Notes: generated by a model not told the origin, from the sequence alone. Positions 51,428 through 59,961 are shown, numbered from the stretch's first letter. The stretch: DNA of 64,000 bases from Mesorhizobium sangaii (GCF_014207355.1 NZ_JACHEF010000003.1:161763-225762), one strand, 5' to 3'. Numbers and translations are program-made.

Positions 51428-51643
51428 CTATCCGCCCGCACACTGCCCGCTCTTGGCGGCATATGGCAGCACGAACATGTACAAGCCACTGAACAGCAGC
51501 AAGAAGAGCGGCAACAGCGGCGAGTAGACGATCCAGGCAGGCGGCTGCCCCAATGCCATGGCAACGAAGTTGGCGATGACGGTCAGCGTAAAGATGATCG
51601 ACAGCCAGCGATGAATTTGCCGAACCCACTTGTTCCAGTCCAA
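51428..51643 (-). CDS. small membrane protein, 71 residues
   Basis: A small membrane protein with two hydrophobic helices (WLSIIFTLTVIANFVAMAL and YSPLLPLFLLLFSGLYMFVLPYA). It probably starts at TTG 51643, because AGGAGGT lies at the proper distance; a GTG at 51649 would sit inside that ribosome-binding site. No ATG is available nearby. The next gene starts 2 nt after its stop. The family is not recognised. Confidence 0.6.
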   Translation of the reverse strand: MDWNKWVRQIHRWLSIIFTLTVIANFVAMALGQPPAWIVYSPLLPLFLLLFSGLYMFVLPYAAKSGQCAGG

Positions 51644-51695
51644 TTGCACCTCCTGTCAAACGAGCCGTAGCGGCCCCGGCATCCGCCTGGCCCGT

Positions 51696-52106
51696 TTAAT
51701 CGATCCGCTCCAGAACCTGTTCCAGGGCTGTAAGGAACCTCTGCCAGCCGACCGTGGCACCGCGGAAGTAGGGCTGCTGATCCGACCGGAAGCCCGTCTG
51801 CTCCATGCGCAGATGGGTCCCCGTGCCAGTAGGGGTGAGGGTCCAGGTGACCACGCTCTCGAGATCCTTGGTGTCCCAGGTATAGGACAGTGTTTTGTTA
51901 GGCTCGACTGTCTGGACCTGACAGTCGACGCCGCCCCAGTCCGCGCTGAGATTGAAACGGTGGTCCACGACCGGCTTGAAATCATTCTTCATCAGCCACT
52001 CCTCGATCAGATGCGGTTGGGTGAGCGCGCGCCAGATTTTTTCGGGCGGATAAGGTACCTCTCGTTCGACAACGACGGAGCGTGTTTCGGTCGCAATGTT
52101 GGTCAT
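51696..52106 (-). CDS. SRPBCC/AHSA1-family protein
   Basis: A 136-residue START-fold protein with REVPYPPEKIWRALTQPHLIEEW at ~15-37 and TWTLTPTGTGTHLRMEQTGF near residue 86. It overlaps the ArsR regulator by 4 nt, the standard ArsR-AHSA1 pair found in many bacteria. It probably binds a hydrophobic ligand. Confidence 0.88.
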   Translation of the reverse strand: MTNIATETRSVVVEREVPYPPEKIWRALTQPHLIEEWLMKNDFKPVVDHRFNLSADWGGVDCQVQTVEPNKTLSYTWDTKDLESVVTWTLTPTGTGTHLRMEQTGFRSDQQPYFRGATVGWQRFLTALEQVLERID

Positions 52107-52426
52107 TGGTCCATTCTTTTGAGCAGATTTTCGAGGTCGTCGAACCGGCTTTGCCAGAATGCGTTCATCTGGTTGGTCCAGTCGATCAGTGGGGAAAGCG
52201 CGGCGAGCTGCGCGCTGTAGTGGGTCTGTCGCCCTTCATGGCGGTCGCGCACCAGCCCGGCATGCCTCAGCACGCCGAGGTGCTTTGACACGGCCGGTTG
52301 CGAGACCCCGGACTGAGCCGTCAGGGCGCCGACCGTCTGCTCGCCTTCCCGGCACAGGCGCTCGAAGATCGCCCGACGCGTCGGATCGGAGAGCGTTCTG
52401 AACAGGACATCGTGAGCATTCGTCAT
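52103..52426 (-). CDS. ArsR-family transcriptional regulator
   Basis: A 107-residue winged-helix protein, LFRTLSDPTRRAIFERL ... SGVSQPAVSKHLGVLRHAGLV, without the metal-binding CxCxxC of ArsR/SmtB. It heads a run of small genes (AHSA1, membrane protein, DUF1801, VOC, DUF1801). A good sigma-70 promoter lies just upstream and is the likely site of control. Confidence 0.88.
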   Translation of the reverse strand: MTNAHDVLFRTLSDPTRRAIFERLCREGEQTVGALTAQSGVSQPAVSKHLGVLRHAGLVRDRHEGRQTHYSAQLAALSPLIDWTNQMNAFWQSRFDDLENLLKRMDQ

Positions 52427-52458
52427 TGGGATCGATAACTCGGCGGCTATTGATTGAC

Positions 52459-52487
52459 GTATAACCGCGGGGATATGTATGTGTCAA
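52459..52487 (-). promoter_or_regulatory. sigma-70 promoter of the arsR operon
   Basis: On the minus strand TTGACA (52487-52482), a 17-nt spacer, TTATAC (52464-52459). The start codon of the ArsR gene is 33 nt further on. The region also has TTGAC at 52454 on the plus strand, forming a loose inverted repeat with the -35. Confidence 0.65.
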
Positions 52488-52577
52488 GCCGGGCAGCGAT
52501 GGCCACGATCTGGCCGTTTCCAAAAAAATCTTTCCATTGACCCAAGGAATCGCCATTAGCCTTCGTCCAACAGGCAA

Positions 52578-53141
52578 ATGATGGCGACGATGCTGGATGA
52601 GAGCGAAGCCTCCGACGCCGAACTGATCGGGCGGGCGAAGGGCGGAGACAGGGGGGCCTTCAGCAAATTGCTGGAAAGGCACTACGACTTCGTCTATCGC
52701 GCCGCCTATCGCTGGTGCGGCAAGAAGGCCGACGCCGAAGACATCGCCCAGGAAGTCTGCGTCCGGCTCGGCCGGGCGATCCGCGACTATCGCGGCGGCG
52801 GCGCCTTCACGACATGGCTTTATTCCGTGACCCTGAACGCCGCGCGCGACATGATGCGCAAGTCCGCCCGCGATATGGCAAAGACGGAGGCCTACGGCGT
52901 TCACGCGCTGATCTCGGGTGAGGCTTCGGCAGAGCCGGAAGACCCGGCCGAGGCCTTGTGGGCGGCGGTGCGGCAACTGCCGGACAAGCAGCGCGACGCC
53001 GTGCTGCTGGTCTATGGCGAGGGCTTGAGCCATGCGGCCGCCGCCGAGGCGATGGCGATCTCGGAGACGACGGTTTCCTGGCACGTCCATGAAGCGAAGA
53101 AACGGCTGAAGACGCTGATGCGTTCGGCCGGGGAAGTGTGA
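52578..53141 (+). CDS. ECF RNA polymerase sigma factor
   Basis: A 187-residue ECF sigma factor. Region 2 is at ~15-85 (HYDFVYRAAYRWCGKKADAEDIAQEV) and region 4 at ~125-180 (LPDKQRDAVLLVYGEGLSHAAAAEAMAISETTVSWHVHEAKKRLK). The stop codon is followed directly by the gene for a membrane protein whose cytoplasmic N-terminus could act as its anti-sigma factor. Confidence 0.9.
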   Translation: MMATMLDESEASDAELIGRAKGGDRGAFSKLLERHYDFVYRAAYRWCGKKADAEDIAQEVCVRLGRAIRDYRGGGAFTTWLYSVTLNAARDMMRKSARDMAKTEAYGVHALISGEASAEPEDPAEALWAAVRQLPDKQRDAVLLVYGEGLSHAAAAEAMAISETTVSWHVHEAKKRLKTLMRSAGEV

Positions 53142-53143
53142 CC

Positions 53144-55294
53144 ATGGTCGACGACAACGAACTCAACAGACTGCGCGACATCGCGGCGCCGGCGCCGGGC
53201 GAGAGCGCGAAGGCTCGTGCCTTCGAAGCCGCCATGCGCGCCTATGACCAGGAAAATATTTCGACCGTGACCCAAGGATCGGTTGGCGGGCTTCGTCTCA
53301 CAGAGCGAGCACAAAAGCTCTGGAGCGAGATCATGCAAAAGAAACTCATTGCCGCGCCGGCTCTTGCCGGGCTCGTCGCCCTGCCGATCGCCGGATACGC
53401 CACCTTCCACATGCTGAGGGAACAGCCGCCGAAATTCGGCGGCGACGAGAAGATCACCGAAACGCTCGCCGACAAGCCCGCGGCGGTGAAGCAGACGACC
53501 AACGAGCCCAAGCCGGTCCGCACCGAACTGGAGAAAGACAAGAAGGCCGACGCGGATGTGGAAAGCCGCGACGCCACCGATGCGCTTGTCGCGCCGGCCT
53601 CGCCGCCGAAATCCGAATCGACTGTTGCCACCATCGGCGGCGCACAGAAGGAGGCGGCGACGGGCGCTCCTCGACAGGATGCTACTGGCGCCGGAAGTGT
53701 GGCAATGAATAGTGCACCCCCGGCATCGGCCCCGACAGGTGAATTTGCGCTGGATGGCACGGTGAGCGCGCCCAGGATGTCAGGGGGTCTCAAGCCGGCC
53801 GAGTCCAAGCTGATGGCGCCGCAGCCAGCCATGGCTCCGGCCGACCAGGTTCAGCCGCAAGAGGAAAACCGCGATCGCATCGAGGATTTCAAGACCAATC
53901 CGGTGCATGCCGCGCTCGAAGACCCGGTCTCGACCTTCTCGATCGACGTCGATACCGCTTCCTATTCCTTCGTACGGCGTTCGCTGAAGGAAGGGTTCGT
54001 GCCGCAGGCCGACACGGTTCGCGTCGAGGAGATGATCAACTACTTCCCCTATGACTGGAAGGGGCCGGACTCCGCCACGACGCCGTTCAACTCGACGGTC
54101 AGCGTCATGCCGACGCCGTGGAACACGCACACCAAGCTGATGCATGTCGCCATCAAGGGTTTTGACGTCAAGCCGATCGAGCAGCCGAAGGCCAATCTGG
54201 TCTTCCTGATCGACGTGTCGGGCTCGATGGACGAGCCGGACAAGCTGCCGCTGCTCAAGTCGGCTTTCCGGCTGCTGGTCGGCAAGCTGAAGGCCGACGA
54301 CACGATCTCGATCGTCACCTATGCGGGCGAGGCCGGCACCGTGCTGATGCCGACAAAAGTTGCCGAGAAGGACAAGATACTCAATGCCATCGACAATCTG
54401 CAGCCTGGCGGCTCGACGGCCGGCGAGGCGGGCATCAAGGAAGCCTACAGGCTTGCCCAGCAATCCTTCGTCAAGGACGGCGTCAACCGGGTGATGCTCG
54501 CCACCGATGGCGACTTCAATGTTGGCCAGACCGATGACGACGACCTGAAGCGGTTGATCGAGAGCGAGCGCAAGACCGGTGTCTTCCTGTCGGTGTTCGG
54601 CTTTGGCCGCGGCAATCTGAACGACCAGATGATGCAGACCATCGCCCAGAACGGCAACGGCACCGCCGCCTATATCGACACGCTCGCCGAGGCCGAGAAG
54701 GTGCTGGTCGAGGATGCCTCCTCGACGCTGTTCACCATCGCCAAGGATGTGAAGATCCAGGTCGAGTTCAACCCGAACAAGGTCTCGGAATATCGGCTGA
54801 TCGGCTACGAGACCCGGGCGCTCAACCGCGAGGATTTCAACAATGACCGCGTCGATGCCGGCGATATCGGTTCGGGTCATTCGGTCACCGCAATCTACGA
54901 GATCACGCCGAAAGGCAGCGGTGGCGAGCAGATCGATCCGCTGCGCTACGGCCAGGCGTCGGTGGACAATGGCGGCGTCGCGAATGCGGGCGAATATGCC
55001 TTCGTCAAGATCCGCTACAAGCTGCCCAACGAGGACGTCTCGAAGCTGATCACCACGCCGGTGACTTCGGCCAACGAGGTCTCGTCCTTCGACCAGGCCG
55101 GCACCGACCAGCGCTTCTCCGTGGCAGTCGCGGCCTTCGGCCAGAAGCTGCGCGACGAGGATGCGACCGCGAAGTTCGGTTACGACAAGATCATGGAGAT
55201 TGCCACTGCCGCTCGAGGAGCCGACCCGTTTGGCTACAGGTCCGAGTTCCTCTCGCTTGTGCGCCTTGCCTCGGCGCTGGGCGGAAATCGGTAG
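53144..55294 (+). CDS. membrane-anchored VWA domain protein (YfbK-like) with anti-sigma-like N-terminus
   Basis: A 716-residue protein. A ~65-residue cytoplasmic segment is followed by one transmembrane helix (~68-90), a low-complexity linker (to ~240), the vWF_A N-terminal domain (STFSIDVDTASYSFVRRSL), a VWA domain with the MIDAS motif DVSGSM at ~357-362, and a DUF3520 C-terminus. Its place directly after the sigma gene, and its single helix, suggest a transmembrane regulator sensing something outside the cell. ATG 53144 has GGGGAAG upstream; a GTG at 53138 overlapping the sigma stop is an alternative. Confidence 0.88.
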   Translation: MVDDNELNRLRDIAAPAPGESAKARAFEAAMRAYDQENISTVTQGSVGGLRLTERAQKLWSEIMQKKLIAAPALAGLVALPIAGYATFHMLREQPPKFGGDEKITETLADKPAAVKQTTNEPKPVRTELEKDKKADADVESRDATDALVAPASPPKSESTVATIGGAQKEAATGAPRQDATGAGSVAMNSAPPASAPTGEFALDGTVSAPRMSGGLKPAESKLMAPQPAMAPADQVQPQEENRDRIEDFKTNPVHAALEDPVSTFSIDVDTASYSFVRRSLKEGFVPQADTVRVEEMINYFPYDWKGPDSATTPFNSTVSVMPTPWNTHTKLMHVAIKGFDVKPIEQPKANLVFLIDVSGSMDEPDKLPLLKSAFRLLVGKLKADDTISIVTYAGEAGTVLMPTKVAEKDKILNAIDNLQPGGSTAGEAGIKEAYRLAQQSFVKDGVNRVMLATDGDFNVGQTDDDDLKRLIESERKTGVFLSVFGFGRGNLNDQMMQTIAQNGNGTAAYIDTLAEAEKVLVEDASSTLFTIAKDVKIQVEFNPNKVSEYRLIGYETRALNREDFNNDRVDAGDIGSGHSVTAIYEITPKGSGGEQIDPLRYGQASVDNGGVANAGEYAFVKIRYKLPNEDVSKLITTPVTSANEVSSFDQAGTDQRFSVAVAAFGQKLRDEDATAKFGYDKIMEIATAARGADPFGYRSEFLSLVRLASALGGNR

Positions 55295-55366
55295 TGGTGA
55301 TGACGGCCGGTTTCTTTCAGATGGGATCGTTCTGATACGGGAAACCGACCCACGGGCGGGTGAGGC

Positions 55367-55407
55367 AGGCCGGCGAGGGATTTATTCCCTTGCCGGCCTT
55401 TTTTTGC
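55367..55407 (+). terminator. rho-independent terminator
   Basis: A 14-bp stem, AGGCCGGCGAGGGA with TCCCTTGCCGGCCT (one G-T pair), around a 5-nt loop, then TTTTTTT. It ends the sigma/VWA transcript. Confidence 0.9.
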
Positions 55408-55500
55408 GGATTGTTAAATTGCGTTGGATTTCCGGTAGATGATCGCAATTTCCTCTCGCTACGAACAGGCTGATGTTTGGGCTTGAGGGAGCCGGAATTG

Positions 55501-55782
55501 TTGATCAAGACTCTTGCGAACTCGATAACCCGAGATATGCCGGCACTGGGATCGGCGTCGTCCACGCCGTCGGCGGAATCCAGGCGCATCAGCGACGATG
55601 TAGCCCAAGCGCGTCACACCGCCATCTCCGCGCTGAACAATGACCGCTTTCGCGTCATGCTGGAGCAGATCACCGACCCCATCGCATCGGGGGCGCTGAC
55701 GACGATGCGCGGCGATACGGCAGCCGGCGCCGGCACCGATTTCAAGTCGGCGCAGTCGAGCTACGCCGACAACAGCGAATAA
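55501..55782 (+). CDS. small hypothetical protein
   Basis: A 93-residue frame starting at TTG 55501, with GGAG 9 nt upstream. It reads LIKTLANSITRDMPALG..., then SRRISDDVAQARHTAISALNNDRFRVMLEQITDPIASG. The middle is helical and charged. ATG 55537 is an alternative start. No family is recognised, and the gene is convergent with the homocysteine methyltransferase. Confidence 0.45.
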   Translation: MIKTLANSITRDMPALGSASSTPSAESRRISDDVAQARHTAISALNNDRFRVMLEQITDPIASGALTTMRGDTAAGAGTDFKSAQSSYADNSE

Positions 55783-55797
55783 CCGGAAACGATAAGG

Positions 55798-56835
55798 TCA
55801 GGCCCGGCTGCGGCGACGCTCGCGGCGGGCTTCGCTGGTCTCGGCGGCGTTTTCCGTCGCCACCTTGTTGCGCATCGGACCGATGCGCTCGACAATCGCG
55901 CCAACAGTCGGACGATCCGCCTTTGTGTGCGCGTCGAGTGCCTTGCGCATGGCGGCAAGGTGCTGGAACGAGGTGCCGCAGCAGCCGCCGACGATTTTCG
56001 CACCGGCATCGACGGCGAGACGCACATAGTCGGCCATCAGGTCCGGCGTGCCGGAATAATGGATTTCGGTGCCGCGGAATTCGGGAATGCCGCAATTGCC
56101 CTTGACGATCACGGTTGCCTCCGGCTTTGCCTCGGTCATATCGAGCAGCGATGCAAGGATGTCGGACGCGCCGACACCGCAATTCGCACCGACGCCGAGC
56201 GGCGCCTGCGACAAGCCGTCGACAACGCCGTGGATGTCCTTCGGCAGCAGGCCCATCATGGTGCGGCCGGCGGTGTCGAAGGAACCGGTATAGGTATAGG
56301 GCAGGCCGACGCGGATGGCGGCTTCGGCAGCGGCGCGGATCTCGTCGGGAGCCGACATCGTCTCGATCCAGGCGACTTCGGCACCCCCGGCCTTGAGACC
56401 CTCGATCTGTTCGGCGAAGGCATCGACGGCCTCGTCATAGGTCATGGCGCCAAGCGGCACCAGCAATTCACCGGTCGGGCCGACCGAGCCGGCGACGATC
56501 ACCTTGCGGCCGGCCTTGTCGGCCACGGCACGGGCAATCTCGGCGGCGCGCTTGTTCAGCGCATGCGCGCGGTCCTGCGCGTGGTGCAGCTTCAGCCGGT
56601 GACGTGTGCCACCGAAGGAATTGGTGAGGATGATGTCGGCGCCGGCATCGACGAAATTCTGGTGCAGGCTGGTGATGGTGTCGGGGGCCGTCTCGTTCAA
56701 GAGCTCCGGCGCTTCGCCAGCCTCCAGCCCCATGGCGAACAGGTTGGTGCCGGTGGCGCCATCGGCCAACAGCACGCCCTTTTCAGCCAGCAGCGCATCG
56801 ATCGGGTTGGTCGTCGTCATCGGATTGGCTTTCAT
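55798..56835 (-). CDS. betaine/homocysteine S-methyltransferase family protein
   Basis: A 345-residue S-methyl_trans protein. The N-terminal ADGATGTNLFAMGLEAGEAPELLN is characteristic of the rhizobial betaine-homocysteine methyltransferase type, and the zinc cysteines are in GANCGVGASD and GGCCGTSFQH. The last ~20 residues are Arg-rich (SEARRERRRSRA). It should transfer a methyl group from betaine (or a related donor) to homocysteine, giving methionine and dimethylglycine. A palindromic operator shared with the methyl-THF methyltransferase lies 19 nt upstream, suggesting joint control. Confidence 0.9.
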   Translation of the reverse strand: MKANPMTTTNPIDALLAEKGVLLADGATGTNLFAMGLEAGEAPELLNETAPDTITSLHQNFVDAGADIILTNSFGGTRHRLKLHHAQDRAHALNKRAAEIARAVADKAGRKVIVAGSVGPTGELLVPLGAMTYDEAVDAFAEQIEGLKAGGAEVAWIETMSAPDEIRAAAEAAIRVGLPYTYTGSFDTAGRTMMGLLPKDIHGVVDGLSQAPLGVGANCGVGASDILASLLDMTEAKPEATVIVKGNCGIPEFRGTEIHYSGTPDLMADYVRLAVDAGAKIVGGCCGTSFQHLAAMRKALDAHTKADRPTVGAIVERIGPMRNKVATENAAETSEARRERRRSRA

Positions 56836-56853
56836 GTTTCGAATTCGAATAAG

Positions 56854-56875
56854 GATATAAAGAAGTCTTTATGTG
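56854..56875. promoter_or_regulatory. palindromic operator GATATAAAGA-AG-TCTTTATGTG
   Basis: The left arm is identical to 38872-38881, and the right arm has two changes from the perfect palindrome at 38884-38893. It sits 19 nt upstream of the homocysteine methyltransferase start, nearly the same position as at the methyl-THF methyltransferase. Confidence 0.65.
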
Positions 56876-56965
56876 TAGTCAATGATTTTGCCGCGATTGA
56901 CTGGCGACGTCGACGGCCGGGGCGTCGGGTTGAATGCCCCAGATTGCCGACAATCAGGCAGGGCC

Positions 56966-57811
56966 TTATGCGAAGGAATAATCTGACAGATTGCGTGCGA
57001 AGGCGGAGGCCTCGTGCGGGTTGACATCGGCGGCACGGATCAGATTGTCGAAATGCTGGGTCAGGGCCTGGATCGGCTGGGTGGCATTCAGCACCACATA
57101 CATGTCTCCGACATAGATAGCCGCCCGATAGGGGCCGAAGATGGTGAGGGGAATGGAATAGCGCATGCGGCCATCGTAGAGAAACAGGCGGAAGGTTGGG
57201 TAGAGATCGTCAAGCAGCGTAGCCATATGGGCGAGTTGTTGGCGGCGGTCGGCCTCCGGAAAACGGTCCCACACGCCCAGGCCGCGGGCGAAGATCTCCA
57301 GCGTATGGCGCGGCATGCAGACTTCCATGTCGGTTTCCGGCCGCCGGTTGTAGTCAATGCGGTATTGGGTTTCGTTCGCCTGCGTCAGGCGGCTCCTGTT
57401 GGTGATGTTGGCTTCGTAGTCAACGAGCGCGTGTGTTCGCAGAAGATCGGGGATGCCGGCCGGCACATAGCGGATCTTGGTACCGGCCGCCTCGGCGAAC
57501 CATTTGGCCAGCAGCGTGCGATCGAAGCCGTCGCGCGCTTCCTCGATCTCCAGGCTTTCGCGGATTTCGCCGGTGACACCCTCGTCCTGGCTGAGACCAA
57601 GCAGCCAGTCGAGCGACACCTTGAACTCGGCGGCGATGTTGAGCAGCGTTTCCGCTCGGGGCAGGCGTGTCGAGGCACCCGACAGCAGCTGCGACAGGGC
57701 CGACCGATCGATGCCGACCGCAGTCGCGAATGCCGACTGGTTGAGATCAGACCTTGTCAGGAGCAGCTTCAGACGCTCGCGAAAGATCGCTGATAGGTCT
57801 CGTTTGTCCAT
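56966..57811 (-). CDS. XRE-family transcriptional regulator
   Basis: A 281-residue regulator. An HTH_3 domain is at ~10-70 (LNQSAFATAVGIDRSALSQLLSG), followed by a ~200-residue C-terminal domain that I do not recognise (YVPAGIPDLLRTHALVDYEAN, YDGRMRYSIPLTIFGPYRAAIYVGD), probably a ligand sensor. It is divergent from a desaturase gene, with a palindrome between them. Start 57811 has GGAG upstream; a frame 39 nt longer is also open. Confidence 0.82.
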   Translation of the reverse strand: MDKRDLSAIFRERLKLLLTRSDLNQSAFATAVGIDRSALSQLLSGASTRLPRAETLLNIAAEFKVSLDWLLGLSQDEGVTGEIRESLEIEEARDGFDRTLLAKWFAEAAGTKIRYVPAGIPDLLRTHALVDYEANITNRSRLTQANETQYRIDYNRRPETDMEVCMPRHTLEIFARGLGVWDRFPEADRRQQLAHMATLLDDLYPTFRLFLYDGRMRYSIPLTIFGPYRAAIYVGDMYVVLNATQPIQALTQHFDNLIRAADVNPHEASAFARNLSDYSFA

Positions 57812-57896
57812 CACCTGGCTCCGCGAATCAGGAGGAAAAATTTGCGCCAAAGCTCCCGAATGGGCGGCTCAGGCGTAAATGAATCCCTAAGGTTGT

Positions 57897-57909
57897 TTAC
57901 AATGTGTAA
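57897..57909. promoter_or_regulatory. candidate operator TTACA-ATG-TGTAA
   Basis: A perfect 5+5 inverted repeat between the divergent XRE regulator and desaturase genes, in an AT-rich stretch that also contains TTTTGTACAC. It is the likely binding site of the 56966-57811 regulator by position. Confidence 0.4.
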
Positions 57910-58040
57910 CATGTGCGGTCAAAAATGCGCAATCGCAACATTTTGTACACTTTGTCTCGTTGAGTGGAATCACTTCTCCTGACACAATGATGTCAGGAAC
58001 CAGTTGGGGTTCCGGCGACTGAAGGACAGTGGTCGATAGC

Positions 58041-59051
58041 ATGACGAGCAAGAGCATCAGACAGCGTAGCGTACCAGCCATCGAATGGCCGACTGTGGTT
58101 CTCGCATTCTTCTGCTACACAACATGGTTCGCCACCGGTTTCTTGCTCTGGCCATCCTACCCGATCTCCGCGCTCGCCGTCCTGGCCTTCACCGCTGCAT
58201 TGCAATCCTCGATCATGCACGAAGTGCTGCACGGTCATCCGACGCGCAACGCGCGGATCAACGAAGCCTTCGTCTTCCTGCCGATCGGTCTGGTCTGGCC
58301 GTTCCGCCGCTTCAAGACCATTCATTTGCGCCACCATGCCGACGAGCGACTGACCGATCCGCTGGACGATCCCGAGAGCTACTACCAGGCGCTCTGGCAG
58401 CATGACGACCTGCCGCCGACGATGAAATTCCTGCTCAAGATCAACAACACCATGGCTGGCCGTTTCGTGCTCGGCCCCTGGCTGTCCTGCGTCGGCTTCT
58501 TCATCGACGACGCCAAGCACATGATCGCCGGCGACAAGGCGATCCGCAAGGCGTGGCTGCTGCATGCGATCGGCCTCGCCATCGTGATGCCCATCGTCCA
58601 GTTCGGCTTCGGCATCCCGCTGTGGCTCTACATCCTGGTGCCGGTCTGGCTCGGCCAGTCGCTGATCTCGATCCGCACCTTCGCCGAGCATCAATGGTCC
58701 GAACACCCGGAGGGCCGCACGGTGATCGTCGAGCGCTCGCCGTTGTCGTTCCTGTTCCTCAACAACAATCTGCATTTCGTCCACCACAAGAGCCCGACCG
58801 TGGCGTGGTACCGGCTGCCGAAACTGTTTCGCGACCGTCGCGACGAATGGCTGCGGATGAACAATGGCTATGCCTATCCAAATTACTTCGCGCTGATCAA
58901 AGCCTATGCCTTCAAGGCGAAGGAGCCGATCGTGCACCCGGTGCTGCGGCGCGCGCCGGAGCCGGGCAGGGCTTTCAAGCCACGCATCAGGGCACGCAAC
59001 ATCAATGGACTCGGCACCGCGCCGGTTCCAGCCGAGCCGCCCAAGGAATGA
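58041..59051 (+). CDS. membrane fatty acid desaturase/hydroxylase
   Basis: A 336-residue protein with four or so transmembrane helices and the three histidine boxes of the di-iron desaturase family: HEVLHGH (~58-64), HLRHHADE (~96-103) and HFVHH near residue 244. The substrate may be a fatty acid, a carotenoid or another lipid. Start ATG 58041 is chosen; a GTG 12 nt upstream has AAGGA close to it and is possible. It is divergent from an XRE regulator that probably controls it. Confidence 0.85.
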   Translation: MTSKSIRQRSVPAIEWPTVVLAFFCYTTWFATGFLLWPSYPISALAVLAFTAALQSSIMHEVLHGHPTRNARINEAFVFLPIGLVWPFRRFKTIHLRHHADERLTDPLDDPESYYQALWQHDDLPPTMKFLLKINNTMAGRFVLGPWLSCVGFFIDDAKHMIAGDKAIRKAWLLHAIGLAIVMPIVQFGFGIPLWLYILVPVWLGQSLISIRTFAEHQWSEHPEGRTVIVERSPLSFLFLNNNLHFVHHKSPTVAWYRLPKLFRDRRDEWLRMNNGYAYPNYFALIKAYAFKAKEPIVHPVLRRAPEPGRAFKPRIRARNINGLGTAPVPAEPPKE

Positions 59052-59133
59052 GCTTTGCGGCGAGTGGGCGCTGCCTGCTAGTCTGGCTGCGGTCGGTCCC
59101 CTTCAATCCCAGACATAACGGTCAGATCCCGGA

Positions 59134-59961
59134 ATGAGCGAATTGGTTGCGGCGTTGCCGATGTATGACTGGCCTGAAGCGCGCGCCGAGGTCGACGCCC
59201 AATGGGCGCGCTTGCGCGACGCCTTCCGGCAGAGAGGTATCGACGCGCCGCAAGCCATCGTGCGCCGCAATGGCGACCTGCCGCCGGTGCCGGGTGGTAT
59301 TCATGACGCCAAGGGAAAACTGATTGCGCCAGACCCTGCGACTTTGCCGCCGGACGAACTTGATTTTCACAAGCTTTGGCTGCATCCGGCGTTGCTGTTC
59401 GCGCAGACCTGCTGGGGACCGATGGAACTCGGCCTGTCAAGACACGTTCAGGTGGTCGGCCAGCCGAGCTACGACGCCTGCGAAGGCGGGCAGGGCGAAT
59501 TTTATTCGAGCGCGTTGGTGATGCGAGCGGGCGAGGGGCCGGAGGTTCGATCGCCTGCGGACGGCCGCGCTCTCATCCCGGTCGATCTGATCCGCGGCAA
59601 ACGCTTCACCTTCAACAGCCTTGATTCCATGTCGGGCATCATTGCGCTGACGCGCGACCTGCAAACAACCGGCGAAAGCCTGGACATTTTCTCGACGCGC
59701 AGCGAAAGCGGCGGCCATCGCGACTCGATCGTCGCGGTGGCCGAGGGTAAGGCGGACATCGCGGCCATCGACTGCGGAAGCTGGGCGCTGGCGAAGCGTT
59801 TCGAGCCGGCGGCGCAAGCGGTGAAGGTCGTCGGCTGGACCGGACGGCGCAAAGGCCTGCCGTTCATCACCGCCGCAACGACACCGGAAAAGACGGTCAG
59901 GGTGATGCGCGAGGCACTTGCCGGATTAGCCGAGCAGCCTCGCATCCAACGGGTAGGTTGA
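59134..59961 (+). CDS. PhnD-like phosphate/phosphonate-binding protein without signal peptide
   Basis: A 275-residue PhnD-family (Lig_chan/NMT1-like) protein. The family core is visible as TCWGPMELGLSRHVQVVGQPSYDACEGGQGEFYSSALV and IAAIDCGSWALAKRF. No signal sequence or lipobox precedes it (MSELVAALPMYDWPEARAEV), so it is probably cytoplasmic, and no ABC partner genes are adjacent. Its 3' end overlaps that of the convergent M24 gene by 36 nt. Confidence 0.75.
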   Translation: MSELVAALPMYDWPEARAEVDAQWARLRDAFRQRGIDAPQAIVRRNGDLPPVPGGIHDAKGKLIAPDPATLPPDELDFHKLWLHPALLFAQTCWGPMELGLSRHVQVVGQPSYDACEGGQGEFYSSALVMRAGEGPEVRSPADGRALIPVDLIRGKRFTFNSLDSMSGIIALTRDLQTTGESLDIFSTRSESGGHRDSIVAVAEGKADIAAIDCGSWALAKRFEPAAQAVKVVGWTGRRKGLPFITAATTPEKTVRVMREALAGLAEQPRIQRVG

